Origin: Devosia ginsengisoli
GTDB lineage: Bacteria > Pseudomonadota > Alphaproteobacteria > Rhizobiales > Devosiaceae
Direction of reading: 5' to 3'
Assembly (NCBI RefSeq): GCF_024707105.1
Contig: NZ_JANQAJ010000006.1
Location: forward strand, 930,001-994,000
Length of the DNA stretch: 64,000 nt
Part shown: in pieces, positions 17,468-26,247 of the stretch
How the letters are laid out: each line of letters begins with the position of its first letter
How positions within the stretch are numbered: the stretch's first letter is position 1
The notes under the pieces: model-generated
Told to the model about the DNA's origin: nothing
Database searches by the model: none
The model's input: the letters and a program-made list of their open reading frames with translations, nothing else
Made by a program: the position numbers and the translations under genes

Positions 17468-18802
17468 ATGAAGACCTTTTTGACCGCTAATCTGTCGGTT
17501 CTGGCCGCTGCGCTGATGGTCAGCACGGCCATGGGCGCCGACCTGCGCATCCTGACGGCCGTGACCGGCGGCAAGGATGCCGCCGAACACGAACAATTCG
17601 TCGCCGAACTCGAAAAGCATCTCGGACTCGATATCGAGATGGTCAAGCCGGCCTCCGACTATAACAACGTGCTGTTCACCTCGCTGGCCAGCGGCGAGCG
17701 CTATGACCTGATCTACGGCGATTCCAAGATGCTGCCGGGCCTGGTGGAGCAGGGTGCGCTCACCGACGTGACGGACCTCGTCGCCGCTTCCGCCGTGCTC
17801 TCGGATGAAACCGCGATCCCGGCCGGAGAATGGCAGCTCTTCGACATCGAAGGCCGCAAATGGGCGGTGCCGAACAAGTTCGAAGGCGGCACCTTGCCGA
17901 CCATTCGCCAGGACTGGCTGGAAGAATCCGGCCTCGACACCCCGGTGACCCTGGACGACTGGACCGAGTTCTTCCGCTGGGCCAAGGCGGAAAAGGACGC
18001 CTATGGCCTGTCCACCTCCAAGCTCTACGACATTCAGGGCTACATGTCGGCCGAAGGCGTCAAGGCCGGCTATGTGCTGGTCGATGGCAAGCGCACCATT
18101 CCCTATGCCACCCCGGCTGCCGCGGCGGTCTATGACTGGTTCGGCATGCTGTCCAAGGAAGGCCTCCTGGACCCCAACTTCGTCACCAACGGCTCGGGCG
18201 AATTCCGCAACCTGTTCATGACCGACCGGGTCGCCGCCGTCACCTATTGGGATGCCTGGGTCGGCCTGTTCAACAATATCATGGCCACCGACCATCCCGA
18301 TTCCAGCTTCGAGGCCAAGGGCGTTTCCGGCGTTCCGGGTCCGGATGGCGAGATCATCCTGCGGCGCGGCGATGCCTCGCTCTGGATGATCCCGGCCAAT
18401 GCCGAACATCCGGAAAATGCCATCAAGTTCCTCGAATTCTGGCATTCCGAGCCCGGCTATGTCCTGGGCACGCTGGGCATCGAGGGCGTGGACTATAACA
18501 AGACTGCCGATGGCCAGTATGAGCTGACCGAGCAGGGCCAGGCCCATGGCATGGACCACGGCTCGCCGCGCGTCGCCTCCACCACCTGGGAAAACCCCTT
18601 CCCGCCGCTGCCCGGCGTTGAAGAAGCCCAGGCGATCATCATGGAAGACGCGACCATGGAATACCTGCCGGCCGAGTGGAGCGAAGCCGCCCCGATCGTC
18701 GAAAAGCATGCCTTCCAGGCCATGCTCGGCGAAGTCACGGGCGCCGAAGCGGTCGAGGCCATGCATGCCGAATTGCTGGCTGCCGGCCTGATCGACGAAT
18801 AA
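17468..18802 (+). CDS. Sugar ABC transporter substrate-binding protein, family 1
   Basis: A 444-residue periplasmic binding protein of the MalE/UgpB class. The signal peptide runs from MKTF through a hydrophobic core to MGA near residue 23. The mature part starts with DLRILTAVTGGKD and has the usual family 1 pattern, including WAVPNKFEGGTLPTIRQDWL, which lines the ligand cleft in relatives. It is divergent from the LacI regulator and is followed by two permease genes after a strong hairpin. The ligand is probably an oligosaccharide, given the nearby GH38-like enzyme (inference). The ribosome site is GGGAGAGGA, 7 bp from the ATG. Confidence 0.92.
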   Translation: MKTFLTANLSVLAAALMVSTAMGADLRILTAVTGGKDAAEHEQFVAELEKHLGLDIEMVKPASDYNNVLFTSLASGERYDLIYGDSKMLPGLVEQGALTDVTDLVAASAVLSDETAIPAGEWQLFDIEGRKWAVPNKFEGGTLPTIRQDWLEESGLDTPVTLDDWTEFFRWAKAEKDAYGLSTSKLYDIQGYMSAEGVKAGYVLVDGKRTIPYATPAAAAVYDWFGMLSKEGLLDPNFVTNGSGEFRNLFMTDRVAAVTYWDAWVGLFNNIMATDHPDSSFEAKGVSGVPGPDGEIILRRGDASLWMIPANAEHPENAIKFLEFWHSEPGYVLGTLGIEGVDYNKTADGQYELTEQGQAHGMDHGSPRVASTTWENPFPPLPGVEEAQAIIMEDATMEYLPAEWSEAAPIVEKHAFQAMLGEVTGAEAVEAMHAELLAAGLIDE

Positions 18803-18810
18803 TCCCCTGT

Positions 18811-18834
18811 GGGCCGCCGGGAGACCGGCGGCCC
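18811..18834 (+). terminator. Intercistronic hairpin after the binding-protein gene
   Basis: A perfect 10-bp stem GGGCCGCCGG/CCGGCGGCCC with a GAGA tetraloop lies 8 bp after the stop codon and before the permease gene. No T-run follows, so it is more likely an mRNA-stabilising or attenuating hairpin than a full terminator. It would let the binding protein be made in excess over the membrane subunits. Confidence 0.65.
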
Positions 18835-18860
18835 GCTCCGCCTTGCCAGAGGGACCAGCC

Positions 18861-19742
18861 ATGCTTGATCGCGTTCGCCGGCACTGGATGCTTTACCTGC
18901 TGATCGCGCCGATCCTGGCCTATTTCTTTGCCTTCCTGTTCTATCCCATGGGGCAGGGCATCTTCCTGTCGTTCCAGAAGGCGGGCCTGCTCGGGCCGGT
19001 CGGTTTCGTCGGGTTCGACAATTACGCCAAGGTGTTTTCCACCCCCGCCGTATGGCAGGCGATCTGGAACACGCTGATCATTGCGGCCGGCATCACCATT
19101 GTCGGCACGCTGGTGCCGATCCTGCCGGCCATCGCCTTGCTGCAGATCACGCCGGACTGGCTGAAGCGCGGCTTCCAGACTGCGATCTACACGCCCTACC
19201 TGTTGTCCTGGGTGATCATTGTGGGCATCTGGCTCAACACGCTGTCGCCCCTGGGCCTCGTCAACACGCTGCTGCTGGCCTTCGGCATCATCGACCAGCC
19301 GATCAATTTCTTCGCCGATCCCGCCTGGGCAAGGCCGATGGTCATCGGGCTCACCGTCTGGAAGGACGTGGGCTTTCATGCCCTCATCTATCTCGCCGCC
19401 TTGCTGTCGCTGAGCCCGGACATTCTCGAAGCCGCCGATATCGACGGCGCCAACGACTTCAAGAAGATCCGCGATATCCTGCTGCCGCATCTGATGCCGA
19501 TGATCCGGGTAGTGTTCCTGATCACCCTGCTCGGCTCGCTGCGCACCTTCGATTCCGCCTTCCTGATGCTCAACGGACGCACGGCCGACCAGATCCGGAC
19601 GCTCGCCATCTTCACCTATGAGCGCGGCATTCTGAATTTCGACCTGGGCCTGGCCAGCGCCGCCGGCGTGGTCCTGCTGATCGTTTCGCTGCTGATTTCG
19701 GGCGTCGCCCAGATCTTCACCCGCACCCGGCCGGAGACCTGA
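18861..19742 (+). CDS. Sugar ABC transporter permease (MalF type)
   Basis: This 293-residue inner-membrane subunit belongs to the LacI-associated sugar importer. The first hydrophobic segment is at about residues 9-30, and the EAA coupling loop is seen around ILEAADIDGANDFKKIRD, ending LLPHLMP. The ATG preceded by AGAGGGA was chosen over a TTG six codons upstream. The partner permease starts 1 bp after its stop. No ATPase gene follows, which is unusual for the family. Confidence 0.92.
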   Translation: MLDRVRRHWMLYLLIAPILAYFFAFLFYPMGQGIFLSFQKAGLLGPVGFVGFDNYAKVFSTPAVWQAIWNTLIIAAGITIVGTLVPILPAIALLQITPDWLKRGFQTAIYTPYLLSWVIIVGIWLNTLSPLGLVNTLLLAFGIIDQPINFFADPAWARPMVIGLTVWKDVGFHALIYLAALLSLSPDILEAADIDGANDFKKIRDILLPHLMPMIRVVFLITLLGSLRTFDSAFLMLNGRTADQIRTLAIFTYERGILNFDLGLASAAGVVLLIVSLLISGVAQIFTRTRPET

Positions 19743-19743
19743 C

Positions 19744-20589
19744 ATGCTCAAGTCCCGCTCGGTCCGGTTCCTGTCCTATGCCATCCTGATCGCGCTGGCC
19801 GTCACGATGATCGTGCCGCTATGGTCGGTGGTGGCCACGGCGTTTTCCAGCAAGTTCGCCTCGCTGCAGCCCGGCATCAAGCTCTGGCCGGAAACCTTCT
19901 CGATCGAGGGTTTCGAGACGCTGTTCCGGCGCCTCAATTTCGTTCTGCCCTTCGCTAATACGCTCTATGTCACTGTCGTCGGTACGGCCTTGCATGTGCT
20001 GCTTTCGGCCATGGGCGGCTATGTGCTGATCCAGCAGGACCTGCCGGGGCGCAGGATCATCGCCGGCATAATCCTCTTGACCCTCACCATTCCCACCCAG
20101 GTGATCCTGGTGCCGCTTTTCGTGGTGTTCAAGCAGTTCATGCTGCTCAATACGCTGCTGTCGCTGATCGTTTCGGAAATGGTCTCGGCCTTCTCGATCC
20201 TGCTGATGAAGACCTATTTCGAGCAGGTCCCCAAATCCATGATCGAATCCGCCCGCATGGACGGCGCCGGACATTTCAAGCTGCTCCGGGATTTCTACCT
20301 GCCGCTGGCTCTGCCGGGCGTGCTGACGGTCACGGCCTTCCAGATCGTGCACAAATACAATCTCTTCATCGAGCCGCTGCTGTTCATCAACGACCCGCAG
20401 AAGATAACCCTGCAGATCGCCCTGCAATCGGTGATCCTGGGCGAAAGCGCCACCTCGACCAATGACTTCATCGCCCCCAATGTCACCATGGCCGCCATCG
20501 TGCTGGCGCTGGTGCCGCTGCTGGTTTTCTATCCCTTCATGCAGAAATACCTGATCCGCGGCCTCACCGTGGGCGGGGTGAAGGAATAG
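19744..20589 (+). CDS. Sugar ABC transporter permease (MalG type)
   Basis: This is the second channel subunit (281 residues), coupled to the preceding gene by a one-base gap. Hydrophobic segments begin at about residue 9 (FLSYAILIALAVTMIVPLW). The EAA loop reads VPKSMIESARMDGAGHFK, then LLRDFYLPLALPG. The next genes are enzymes rather than an ATPase. The importer therefore presumably borrows a multitask ATPase such as the UgpC-like protein encoded at 1774-2898. Confidence 0.92.
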   Translation: MLKSRSVRFLSYAILIALAVTMIVPLWSVVATAFSSKFASLQPGIKLWPETFSIEGFETLFRRLNFVLPFANTLYVTVVGTALHVLLSAMGGYVLIQQDLPGRRIIAGIILLTLTIPTQVILVPLFVVFKQFMLLNTLLSLIVSEMVSAFSILLMKTYFEQVPKSMIESARMDGAGHFKLLRDFYLPLALPGVLTVTAFQIVHKYNLFIEPLLFINDPQKITLQIALQSVILGESATSTNDFIAPNVTMAAIVLALVPLLVFYPFMQKYLIRGLTVGGVKE

Positions 20590-20608
20590 TCCTCGGGACA
20601 ATCGCAAA

Positions 20609-22009
20609 ATGCAGTTCACCGCCCATGTCACCCGCGCCGACCAGGCCGCCAATCCCTACTATTACCTCCCCTTCGATGTCCCCGAGGGGACGACCCGCAT
20701 CGATGTCGTCCTCGCCTATTCCAAGGCCGAGGATTGCGTCGTCGATCTCGGCGCCTTCGATCCGCGCGACACCGGCTATCCCACGCGCGAGGGGTTTCGC
20801 GGCTGGAGTGGCGGGGCGCGCGACCGCTTCTTCATTGCCACCGACGATGCCACGCCCGGCTACGTGCATGGCGAAATCCAGCCCGGCACCTGGAATGTGA
20901 TCCTCGGCCTCTACAAGGTCCCCGAAGCCGGCGCCGATGTCACGGTCACCATCACGCTCGATGCCGCGCCGCGTCGCCTCGAACCCCAGCCGGCCCGCAC
21001 CTTTCCGGTGCGTCAGGGCGCCGGCTGGTACAAGGGGGATCTGCACTGTCACACCTTCCATTCGGACGCCAGGGGCGCCCCTGAAGTCCTGCATGCGGCG
21101 GCCAAACAGGCCGGGCTCGATTTCCTCGCCATTGCCGACCACAACACAATCACCCAGCGCCGCTATTTCCATCCGCAGTCCTCGCCCGACCTCGTCTTCG
21201 TACGCGGCATGGAGGTGACGACGGCGATCGGCCACGCCAATGTCTTCGGCGTCGATGAGTGGATCGATTTCCGCATGACCCGGCCGTCCGACGCCCATGT
21301 GCTGGAAAAGCTGGTGCATGAACGGGGCGGCCTGCTTTCGATCAACCATGACAAGCCGGTCATTCCCTGGGACTATGACATGCCCGCCGCCGACTGCCAG
21401 GAGGTCTGGCAATCGACCTGGCTGGATTGGAACTGGGTGTCGCTGGAGCGCTACCAGCAGCGGCTTGCCGCCGGCATGAAGCTCTCGGCCATTGGCGGCT
21501 CCGACTACCACCAGCCTGCCGACCTGCGTCCCGAGGGACCGCTGGTGCTGGCGCGGCCTACCACCGTTCTCCACCTTCCCGAATTGAGCGAAGATGCGGT
21601 TCTCGCCGGCATGAAGGCGGGGCATGGTTACATCACCGAAAGCCCCGATGGCCCGCATCTGGAAATCCGCTGCGGCACATCCGTCATGGGCAGCACTGCC
21701 ACAAGCCCGGATGAAGTCGGCATCATCGTCCGGGGCGCTCGCGGCGACCGCCTGGTGCTGATCGATGCCAATGGCCCCATCGCGGAGATGGATATTCCCG
21801 ACGACGACTGGACGGCAAGCCTGAAACTTGCCGCGCCGAAAACCTTCCTCCGCGCCGAAATCATTGCCGTTGCCAGCCGGGACCGGCTGGTAGCCGAACT
21901 CGCAGCAGAGGTCGAAGGGCAGGTTCCCGCCGACTATTTCAAGGGCGCGCGGATTGCCGACCAGCCCATTCGCCGCGCCCTGAGCAACCCCATCTATATT
22001 GAGGCCTGA
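20609..22009 (+). CDS. CehA/McbA-family PHP-type metallohydrolase
   Basis: This 466-residue protein has an N-terminal beta-rich region (about 1-130) and a PHP-like metal-dependent hydrolase domain. The metal motifs are visible: GDLHCHTFHSDA (H146, H148), FLAIADHNT (D177, H178), LLSINHDKP and AIGGSDYHQP. CehA and McbA are carbamate or aryl ester/phosphoester-cleaving members, but most relatives have unknown substrates and often sit with sugar transporters. It follows the permease by 19 bp and is likely in the same operon, so its substrate is probably the imported compound or a decoration on it. No signal peptide is seen. Confidence 0.82.
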   Translation: MQFTAHVTRADQAANPYYYLPFDVPEGTTRIDVVLAYSKAEDCVVDLGAFDPRDTGYPTREGFRGWSGGARDRFFIATDDATPGYVHGEIQPGTWNVILGLYKVPEAGADVTVTITLDAAPRRLEPQPARTFPVRQGAGWYKGDLHCHTFHSDARGAPEVLHAAAKQAGLDFLAIADHNTITQRRYFHPQSSPDLVFVRGMEVTTAIGHANVFGVDEWIDFRMTRPSDAHVLEKLVHERGGLLSINHDKPVIPWDYDMPAADCQEVWQSTWLDWNWVSLERYQQRLAAGMKLSAIGGSDYHQPADLRPEGPLVLARPTTVLHLPELSEDAVLAGMKAGHGYITESPDGPHLEIRCGTSVMGSTATSPDEVGIIVRGARGDRLVLIDANGPIAEMDIPDDDWTASLKLAAPKTFLRAEIIAVASRDRLVAELAAEVEGQVPADYFKGARIADQPIRRALSNPIYIEA

Positions 22010-22014
22010 TTTCC

Positions 22015-22869
22015 ATGCTTATCGCCAACGCACCCTGTTCCTGGGGCATTACCGGCTCGGCCAGCAATGCCTATAGCTGGCAGCAATATCTCGACCAGGT
22101 CGCCGAGGCCGGCTATCGCGGCACCGAACTGGGGCCCTATGGCTTCCTGCCCAAGGATGTCGGCCTGTTGCGGGACGAGCTGGCCAGGCGCGACCTGGTG
22201 CTGATCGGCGGCGTCCATGTCCACAGCTTCGGCGATGCCACTTCGGCCCCGGACCTGCTGGCGACCCTGCGCGAGCTCTCCGCGCTGATGCAATCGCTCG
22301 GTGCCGGCCATGTCGTCATCATGGATCGCAGCGAATTCTACCCCAAGGGCCAGGAAGGCGTACTCGACGCTGCCGGCTGGGCCGGGCTCACGCAGATGGT
22401 CCGTGATGCGCAAAGCCTGGTCGAAGGCGAATATGGCCTCAAGCTCAGCTTCCATCCTCATATCGGCACTGCCGTCGAAAAGGAGGACCAGATCGACCGC
22501 CTGCTGGCCGAAACCGCTATCGATCTCTGCTTCGATACCGGCCACCACGCCTTCTGGGACCAGGACCCGCTGGCCTATATGGAAAAGACCTTCCCCCGCA
22601 TCGCCTATGTGCATCTCAAGAATGTCGACCCCAAAGTCCGCGCGCGCGTGCTGTCGGGCGAGCTGTCGGTAGCCGACTCCTATGGCGCGGGTGTCATGTG
22701 TCCCTTGCCCGATGGCATCGTCGATATTCAGGCCGTCATGCAGCTCTTGCAGCAGCGCCATTTCACCGGCCCCATCGTGGTCGAGCAGGACGTCGCCAGC
22801 AATGCCGTCGAGACGCCATTGCAACTCGCGGCCCGCAACCTTGCCTATATGAACGGGATCAATTCATGA
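22015..22869 (+). CDS. Sugar phosphate isomerase/epimerase (IolE-like TIM barrel)
   Basis: A 284-residue TIM-barrel protein of the xylose isomerase-like/AP endonuclease 2 family, which includes inosose dehydratase (IolE) and ketose epimerases. Typical patches are APCSWGI at the N terminus, YRGTELGPYGFLP, GGVHVHSFGD, LSFHPHIGT, LCFDTGHHAFWD and YVHLKNVD, supplying the Glu, Asp and His metal ligands at strand ends. It overlaps the downstream oxidoreductase gene by 4 bp (ATGA). With that gene it could interconvert keto and hydroxy forms of an inositol-like or sugar intermediate (inference). Confidence 0.85.
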   Translation: MLIANAPCSWGITGSASNAYSWQQYLDQVAEAGYRGTELGPYGFLPKDVGLLRDELARRDLVLIGGVHVHSFGDATSAPDLLATLRELSALMQSLGAGHVVIMDRSEFYPKGQEGVLDAAGWAGLTQMVRDAQSLVEGEYGLKLSFHPHIGTAVEKEDQIDRLLAETAIDLCFDTGHHAFWDQDPLAYMEKTFPRIAYVHLKNVDPKVRARVLSGELSVADSYGAGVMCPLPDGIVDIQAVMQLLQQRHFTGPIVVEQDVASNAVETPLQLAARNLAYMNGINS

Positions 22870-23936
22870 GCGCGCCGATCAAGGTCGGGCTGATCGGCCT
22901 GGGCGAAGTTGCCCAGCTCATGCATCTGCCACTTCTTGCTGACGACCCGCGATTCTCCATCGCTGCCATCAGCGACGTGTCGCCCAGCCTTCTCGAGCAT
23001 GTCGGCAACCGCTACGGCGTCGCAGTGCGGCATCTCGATGCTAACAGTCTGTTAGCGAATTCGACCCTCGATGCTATTTTTATCCTCACGCCGGACCACC
23101 TCCATGCCGAGCTGCTGGAACAGGCCATCCGCACGGGAAAACACGTCTTCATCGAGAAACCCGCCTGCCTCACCGCGGCCCAGCTCGAACCGATCCTGTC
23201 GGTACCGCGCCGGCCGGGCCAGGTGGTTTTCGTCGGCTATATGCGGCGGTTTTCCCGGGCTTTCCTTGCCCTCAAGCAGCGCCTGCCGCCGCTCGAAACC
23301 ATCCGCCATGTCCGCATCCGCGACATCATCCGCGAGGCGCCATTCTTCGTCGCGCAGACCCGTAACGTCTTCAAACCAAACGATGTTTCTCCCGATCTCA
23401 TCGCCGAAGGCCGCGCCCGCACGCAGGCCATGCTGCGCTCGGTCATGGGCGAAGACTGCCTGCCGGATGCCCTGCGCGCCTACCAGGTTCTGACCGGCCT
23501 GTCCTCGCACAGCTTCTCGGCCATGCGCGACCTGCTGGGGCCGCCCAAAGGCGTGCGCCATGCCACCCAGCACAATGGCGAAACCGTCATTGCCCTCTTC
23601 GACTACGGCCATTTCACCGCGCTCTACGAAGCCGTCATCGACGACGTCTCCCGCTTCGACGCCGGCATCGAGGTGCTGACCCAGACCCAGCATTTCAGGA
23701 TGAATTACGACACGCCCTATATCCGTAACCTCCCGACACGCCTCGAAATTACCACGTCATCGGACACGGAAACCGGCACCGAAATCATCGGCCCGATCTA
23801 CGAAGATCCCTTCCGCATCGAGCTCAATGCCTTCCGCGACAGCATGGTCAACGGCACCCCGAACAAGACCAGCCTCGAAGACTCGCTCGAGGATTTGAAG
23901 CTGTTTGCCGAGGTCGGCCGCCATTTCCGGGCCTAG
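22866..23936 (+). CDS. Gfo/Idh/MocA-family oxidoreductase
   Basis: This 356-residue NAD(P)-dependent dehydrogenase-like protein has an N-terminal Rossmann fold (KVGLIGLGEVAQ, residues about 5-16) and the family EKP motif (VFIEKPA, around residue 96), followed by the C-terminal alpha/beta substrate domain. The third glycine of the dinucleotide motif is replaced by alanine, which is tolerated in the family. The ATG lies in a 4-bp overlap with the isomerase gene. Relatives oxidise inositols, sugars or their derivatives; the substrate here should follow from the upstream importer and isomerase. Confidence 0.88.
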   Translation: MSAPIKVGLIGLGEVAQLMHLPLLADDPRFSIAAISDVSPSLLEHVGNRYGVAVRHLDANSLLANSTLDAIFILTPDHLHAELLEQAIRTGKHVFIEKPACLTAAQLEPILSVPRRPGQVVFVGYMRRFSRAFLALKQRLPPLETIRHVRIRDIIREAPFFVAQTRNVFKPNDVSPDLIAEGRARTQAMLRSVMGEDCLPDALRAYQVLTGLSSHSFSAMRDLLGPPKGVRHATQHNGETVIALFDYGHFTALYEAVIDDVSRFDAGIEVLTQTQHFRMNYDTPYIRNLPTRLEITTSSDTETGTEIIGPIYEDPFRIELNAFRDSMVNGTPNKTSLEDSLEDLKLFAEVGRHFRA

Positions 23937-24010
23937 GCGCTGTAGCGGATTTGCTGAAAATTCTAGGCATGGCCCCAAGGAGAGGCCAAGCTGCATCGTC
24001 TTCTTCATAG

Positions 24011-24032
24011 GCGCGGCAACCGCGCGATTTTG
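24011..24032 (+). terminator. Possible weak terminator after the oxidoreductase operon
   Basis: GCGCGG-CAA-CCGCGC is followed by GATTTTGA. The stem is short (6 bp) and the T-run weak. It lies in the 114-bp gap between the sugar operon and the next, apparently unrelated gene, where termination would be expected. Confidence 0.35.
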
Positions 24033-24050
24033 ATTCGAGGAGTTTCAGCC

Positions 24051-24644
24051 ATGCCTGCCATCACCCGCTATGCCGCAGCCGCTCTTGTTGCGCTGTCCTT
24101 CTGCACCGGGCCGGCGCTGGCCCAGGATGTTACCGATTATCTTGGTGTTCCCGGCCCCATCACCTTCGACGGCACGGATTATCTGCTGAGCTGGTCGTCG
24201 CAGCCCAATGCCCAATATACCAAGCAGGAATATGTGCCCGCCGGCCAGACGGTCGAGACCTATGACAGCATGATCATGGTCGAGTTCCTTGCCTCCGAGC
24301 TGACCCCGCTGCAGATGGCGGGCGCCCAGGCCAACATGCTCAACGAGCGCAAGGCCACCGATCCGCTGGTCAATATGGATATCATGCAGAATGACCAGAC
24401 CGGCGAAGTGCTGCTGGACTTCATCGTCTCGGCCAAGGACGAGAAGGGCGAATATATCGTCGAGTGGAACGGCTATCGCTATGCCAGCACGCAGAATGCC
24501 GAGGGAGAAGCCGGCGGCATGCTCTTCGCCATCAGCCATCGCGCCTATGGCAATGAGGCATCCCAGGCCTTCATGAGCACGCTCCGTGACTTCAAGGGCA
24601 CGCAGATAACCGAACTCTCCAGGGCGGCATTGCCCGAGCTATAG
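24051..24644 (+). CDS. Secreted protein of unknown function
   Basis: This 197-residue protein starts with a Sec-type signal peptide (MPAITRYAAAALVALSF, cleavage likely after ALAQ, about residue 25). The mature domain is acidic, has no cysteines and shows alternating hydrophobic patterns (VTDYLGVPGPITFDG at its start) that suggest a small alpha/beta domain. I recognise no family. It has a strong GAGGAG ribosome site and stands alone: the preceding gene ends 114 bp upstream and the GntR gene converges 13 bp downstream. A periplasmic location is the only prediction I can support. Confidence 0.7.
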   Translation: MPAITRYAAAALVALSFCTGPALAQDVTDYLGVPGPITFDGTDYLLSWSSQPNAQYTKQEYVPAGQTVETYDSMIMVEFLASELTPLQMAGAQANMLNERKATDPLVNMDIMQNDQTGEVLLDFIVSAKDEKGEYIVEWNGYRYASTQNAEGEAGGMLFAISHRAYGNEASQAFMSTLRDFKGTQITELSRAALPEL

Positions 24645-24657
24645 GCCGGGTATCACC

Positions 24658-25362
24658 TCACTGGCGGCTGGAATCCGAATGAGGCGTCAGCCTCTCCTGG
24701 CCGTTGAGAATGTGCTGTCGGATCGTCTGGCGGGCAACGCCATGAGAGCCTTGTTCCAGCGCATCGATGATCGTCTCGTGCTCGGCGACCAGCTTGGCAA
24801 TGTCGGGCACGCCGCGGCCATGCAGGACCTGCATGATGCGCTGGTGATAGGCGAGAGTGCGGTACGCCTCGATGATGAAGGGATTGCCCGACAGGCCGAC
24901 GACCTTTCCGTGGAAGACGGCATTAAGCTTGACGAAGTCGACATAGCTTTCGAACGTCTTGCCATAGGTGCCGCGGCGCATCTGGGCATTGATTTCGCGC
25001 AGTTCGGCGATCAGTTCCGGGTTGACGAGCGGTATGGCCGTTTCCAGCGCACCGACCTCGAGAATAAGCCGGGCGCTGAACAGGTGGTGCAGCTCCAGGG
25101 CATCGGGCGGGGCCGCGACGCGATAGCCCTTGTTGGCCTCGAAGGAAACCAGTCGCTCGGCATGCAGCCGCGCCAGGGCTTCGCGCACCGGGATGAGACT
25201 GGTGCCGAATTCCTGCGCCAGCGCATCGATGATCAGTCGCTCGCCCTGGGCAATCTCGCCATTGGTGATGCGCTTGTGGATTTCCTCATGCGCGAGGTCG
25301 ACCAGGCTGCGGCTGCGAATGAGCGTGGCAGGCTTGCGCGGTGTTTCGGGCGATTTGCTCAT
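24658..25362 (-). CDS. GntR-family regulator, FadR subfamily (FCD domain)
   Basis: This 234-residue regulator has an N-terminal GntR winged helix (residues about 20-85: ALAQEFGTSLIPVREALARL) and an all-helical FCD ligand domain. Likely metal-binding histidines appear in LNAVFHGKVVG, VAEHETIID and TIRQHIL. It is divergent from the crotonase gene at 25489. The intervening 126 bp hold a near-perfect palindrome (25432-25454) that recurs at 28475-28497, so it probably controls both transcription units. FCD regulators usually sense organic acids, including sugar acids. A GGAGGA ribosome site supports the start. Confidence 0.92.
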   Translation of the reverse strand: MSKSPETPRKPATLIRSRSLVDLAHEEIHKRITNGEIAQGERLIIDALAQEFGTSLIPVREALARLHAERLVSFEANKGYRVAAPPDALELHHLFSARLILEVGALETAIPLVNPELIAELREINAQMRRGTYGKTFESYVDFVKLNAVFHGKVVGLSGNPFIIEAYRTLAYHQRIMQVLHGRGVPDIAKLVAEHETIIDALEQGSHGVARQTIRQHILNGQERLTPHSDSSRQ

Positions 25363-25431
25363 CGCGGCATCCTCCAGCGTCGGTCATGAATCCGCAAGAC
25401 TCCGCTTGCGAAATCCCCGATCACTCCATAA

Positions 25432-25454
25432 TCATATATAATCGATTATCATGA
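25432..25454. promoter_or_regulatory. Operator-like palindrome, motif A copy 1
   Basis: A 23-bp near-palindrome centred on the perfect 12-bp palindrome ATAATCGATTAT (25438-25449), between the divergent FadR-type regulator and the crotonase gene. It contains a perfect TATAAT. Sixteen of 23 positions match the copy at 28475-28497, including CATATAT and ATCGATT. It probably binds the adjacent regulator (inference). Confidence 0.6.
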
Positions 25455-25488
25455 AGCGGAAGGCTCTTTCCGCTTGGGGAGCTCCACC

Positions 25489-26247
25489 ATGACCGACCAT
25501 ATTCAGTTCACGCGTATCGACGAGGGCGTTGCCGAACTGGTGCTCAATCGCCCGGAAAAGCACAATGCCATCAGCCCGGAAATGGCGAGCGCCATCCGCG
25601 ATGCCCGTCGCGCCATCAACGACGACGAGTCCATCCGAGCGGTGGTGGTGCGCGGGGCGGGGGAGAAGGCGTTCTGCGCGGGCACCGATATCGGCCGGCT
25701 CGACAGCTTCAAGGACGCCTGGGATTTCCGCAACCGCGTCTGCTACGCCACCGAATTCCGCCGCATCAAGAAGCCGACCATCGCGGCGCTCAAGGGCTGG
25801 GCCGTGGGCGGGGGGCTGGAAATCGCCATCAATTGCGATATCCGCATCGCGGCGCCTTCCACCAAGATCGGCGCGCCCGAGGTCAAACATGGCTGGCTCG
25901 GCGGCGGGGGACAGACGCAGATGCTGACGCGGCTGGTCGGCTACGGCAAGGCCATGATGATGTGTCTTACCGGCGATACCTATGACAGCGAGCAGGCCTA
26001 TCGCATGGGCGTGGTCGAGCAACTGGTGGGCGAGGGCGAGGAGGTGGCCGCGGCGCGGTCGATGGCCGCGCGGATCGCCGGGCATACCGCCATTGCCACG
26101 ATGACGGTCAAGGAAGGCATAAGGGCCGCGCTCAACGGAACGCTGGATGGAGCCTCGCGCTACGAGAACGACCTGATGGTCCTGGCCTTCGCGCTGGGCA
26201 ACCAGCGCAAGGGGATCGATGCCTTCACCAGCCGGAAGGACGGCTGA
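25489..26247 (+). CDS. Enoyl-CoA hydratase/isomerase family protein
   Basis: This is a 252-residue crotonase. The oxyanion-hole motif is AFCAGTDIGRLD (about 61-72), and both acid/base glutamates of hydratases are present: E111 in GGGLEIA and E131 in GAPEVKHG. It therefore probably hydrates or dehydrates a CoA thioester. Its sequence around GAPEVKHGWLGGGG closely parallels the crotonase at 38258-39046 (GAPEVQRGWHAGSG), so the two are paralogues in separately controlled units. The ATG in GCTCCACCATG was chosen over an upstream in-frame codon because it leaves the operator outside the gene. Its stop overlaps the next start. Confidence 0.9.
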   Translation: MTDHIQFTRIDEGVAELVLNRPEKHNAISPEMASAIRDARRAINDDESIRAVVVRGAGEKAFCAGTDIGRLDSFKDAWDFRNRVCYATEFRRIKKPTIAALKGWAVGGGLEIAINCDIRIAAPSTKIGAPEVKHGWLGGGGQTQMLTRLVGYGKAMMMCLTGDTYDSEQAYRMGVVEQLVGEGEEVAAARSMAARIAGHTAIATMTVKEGIRAALNGTLDGASRYENDLMVLAFALGNQRKGIDAFTSRKDG

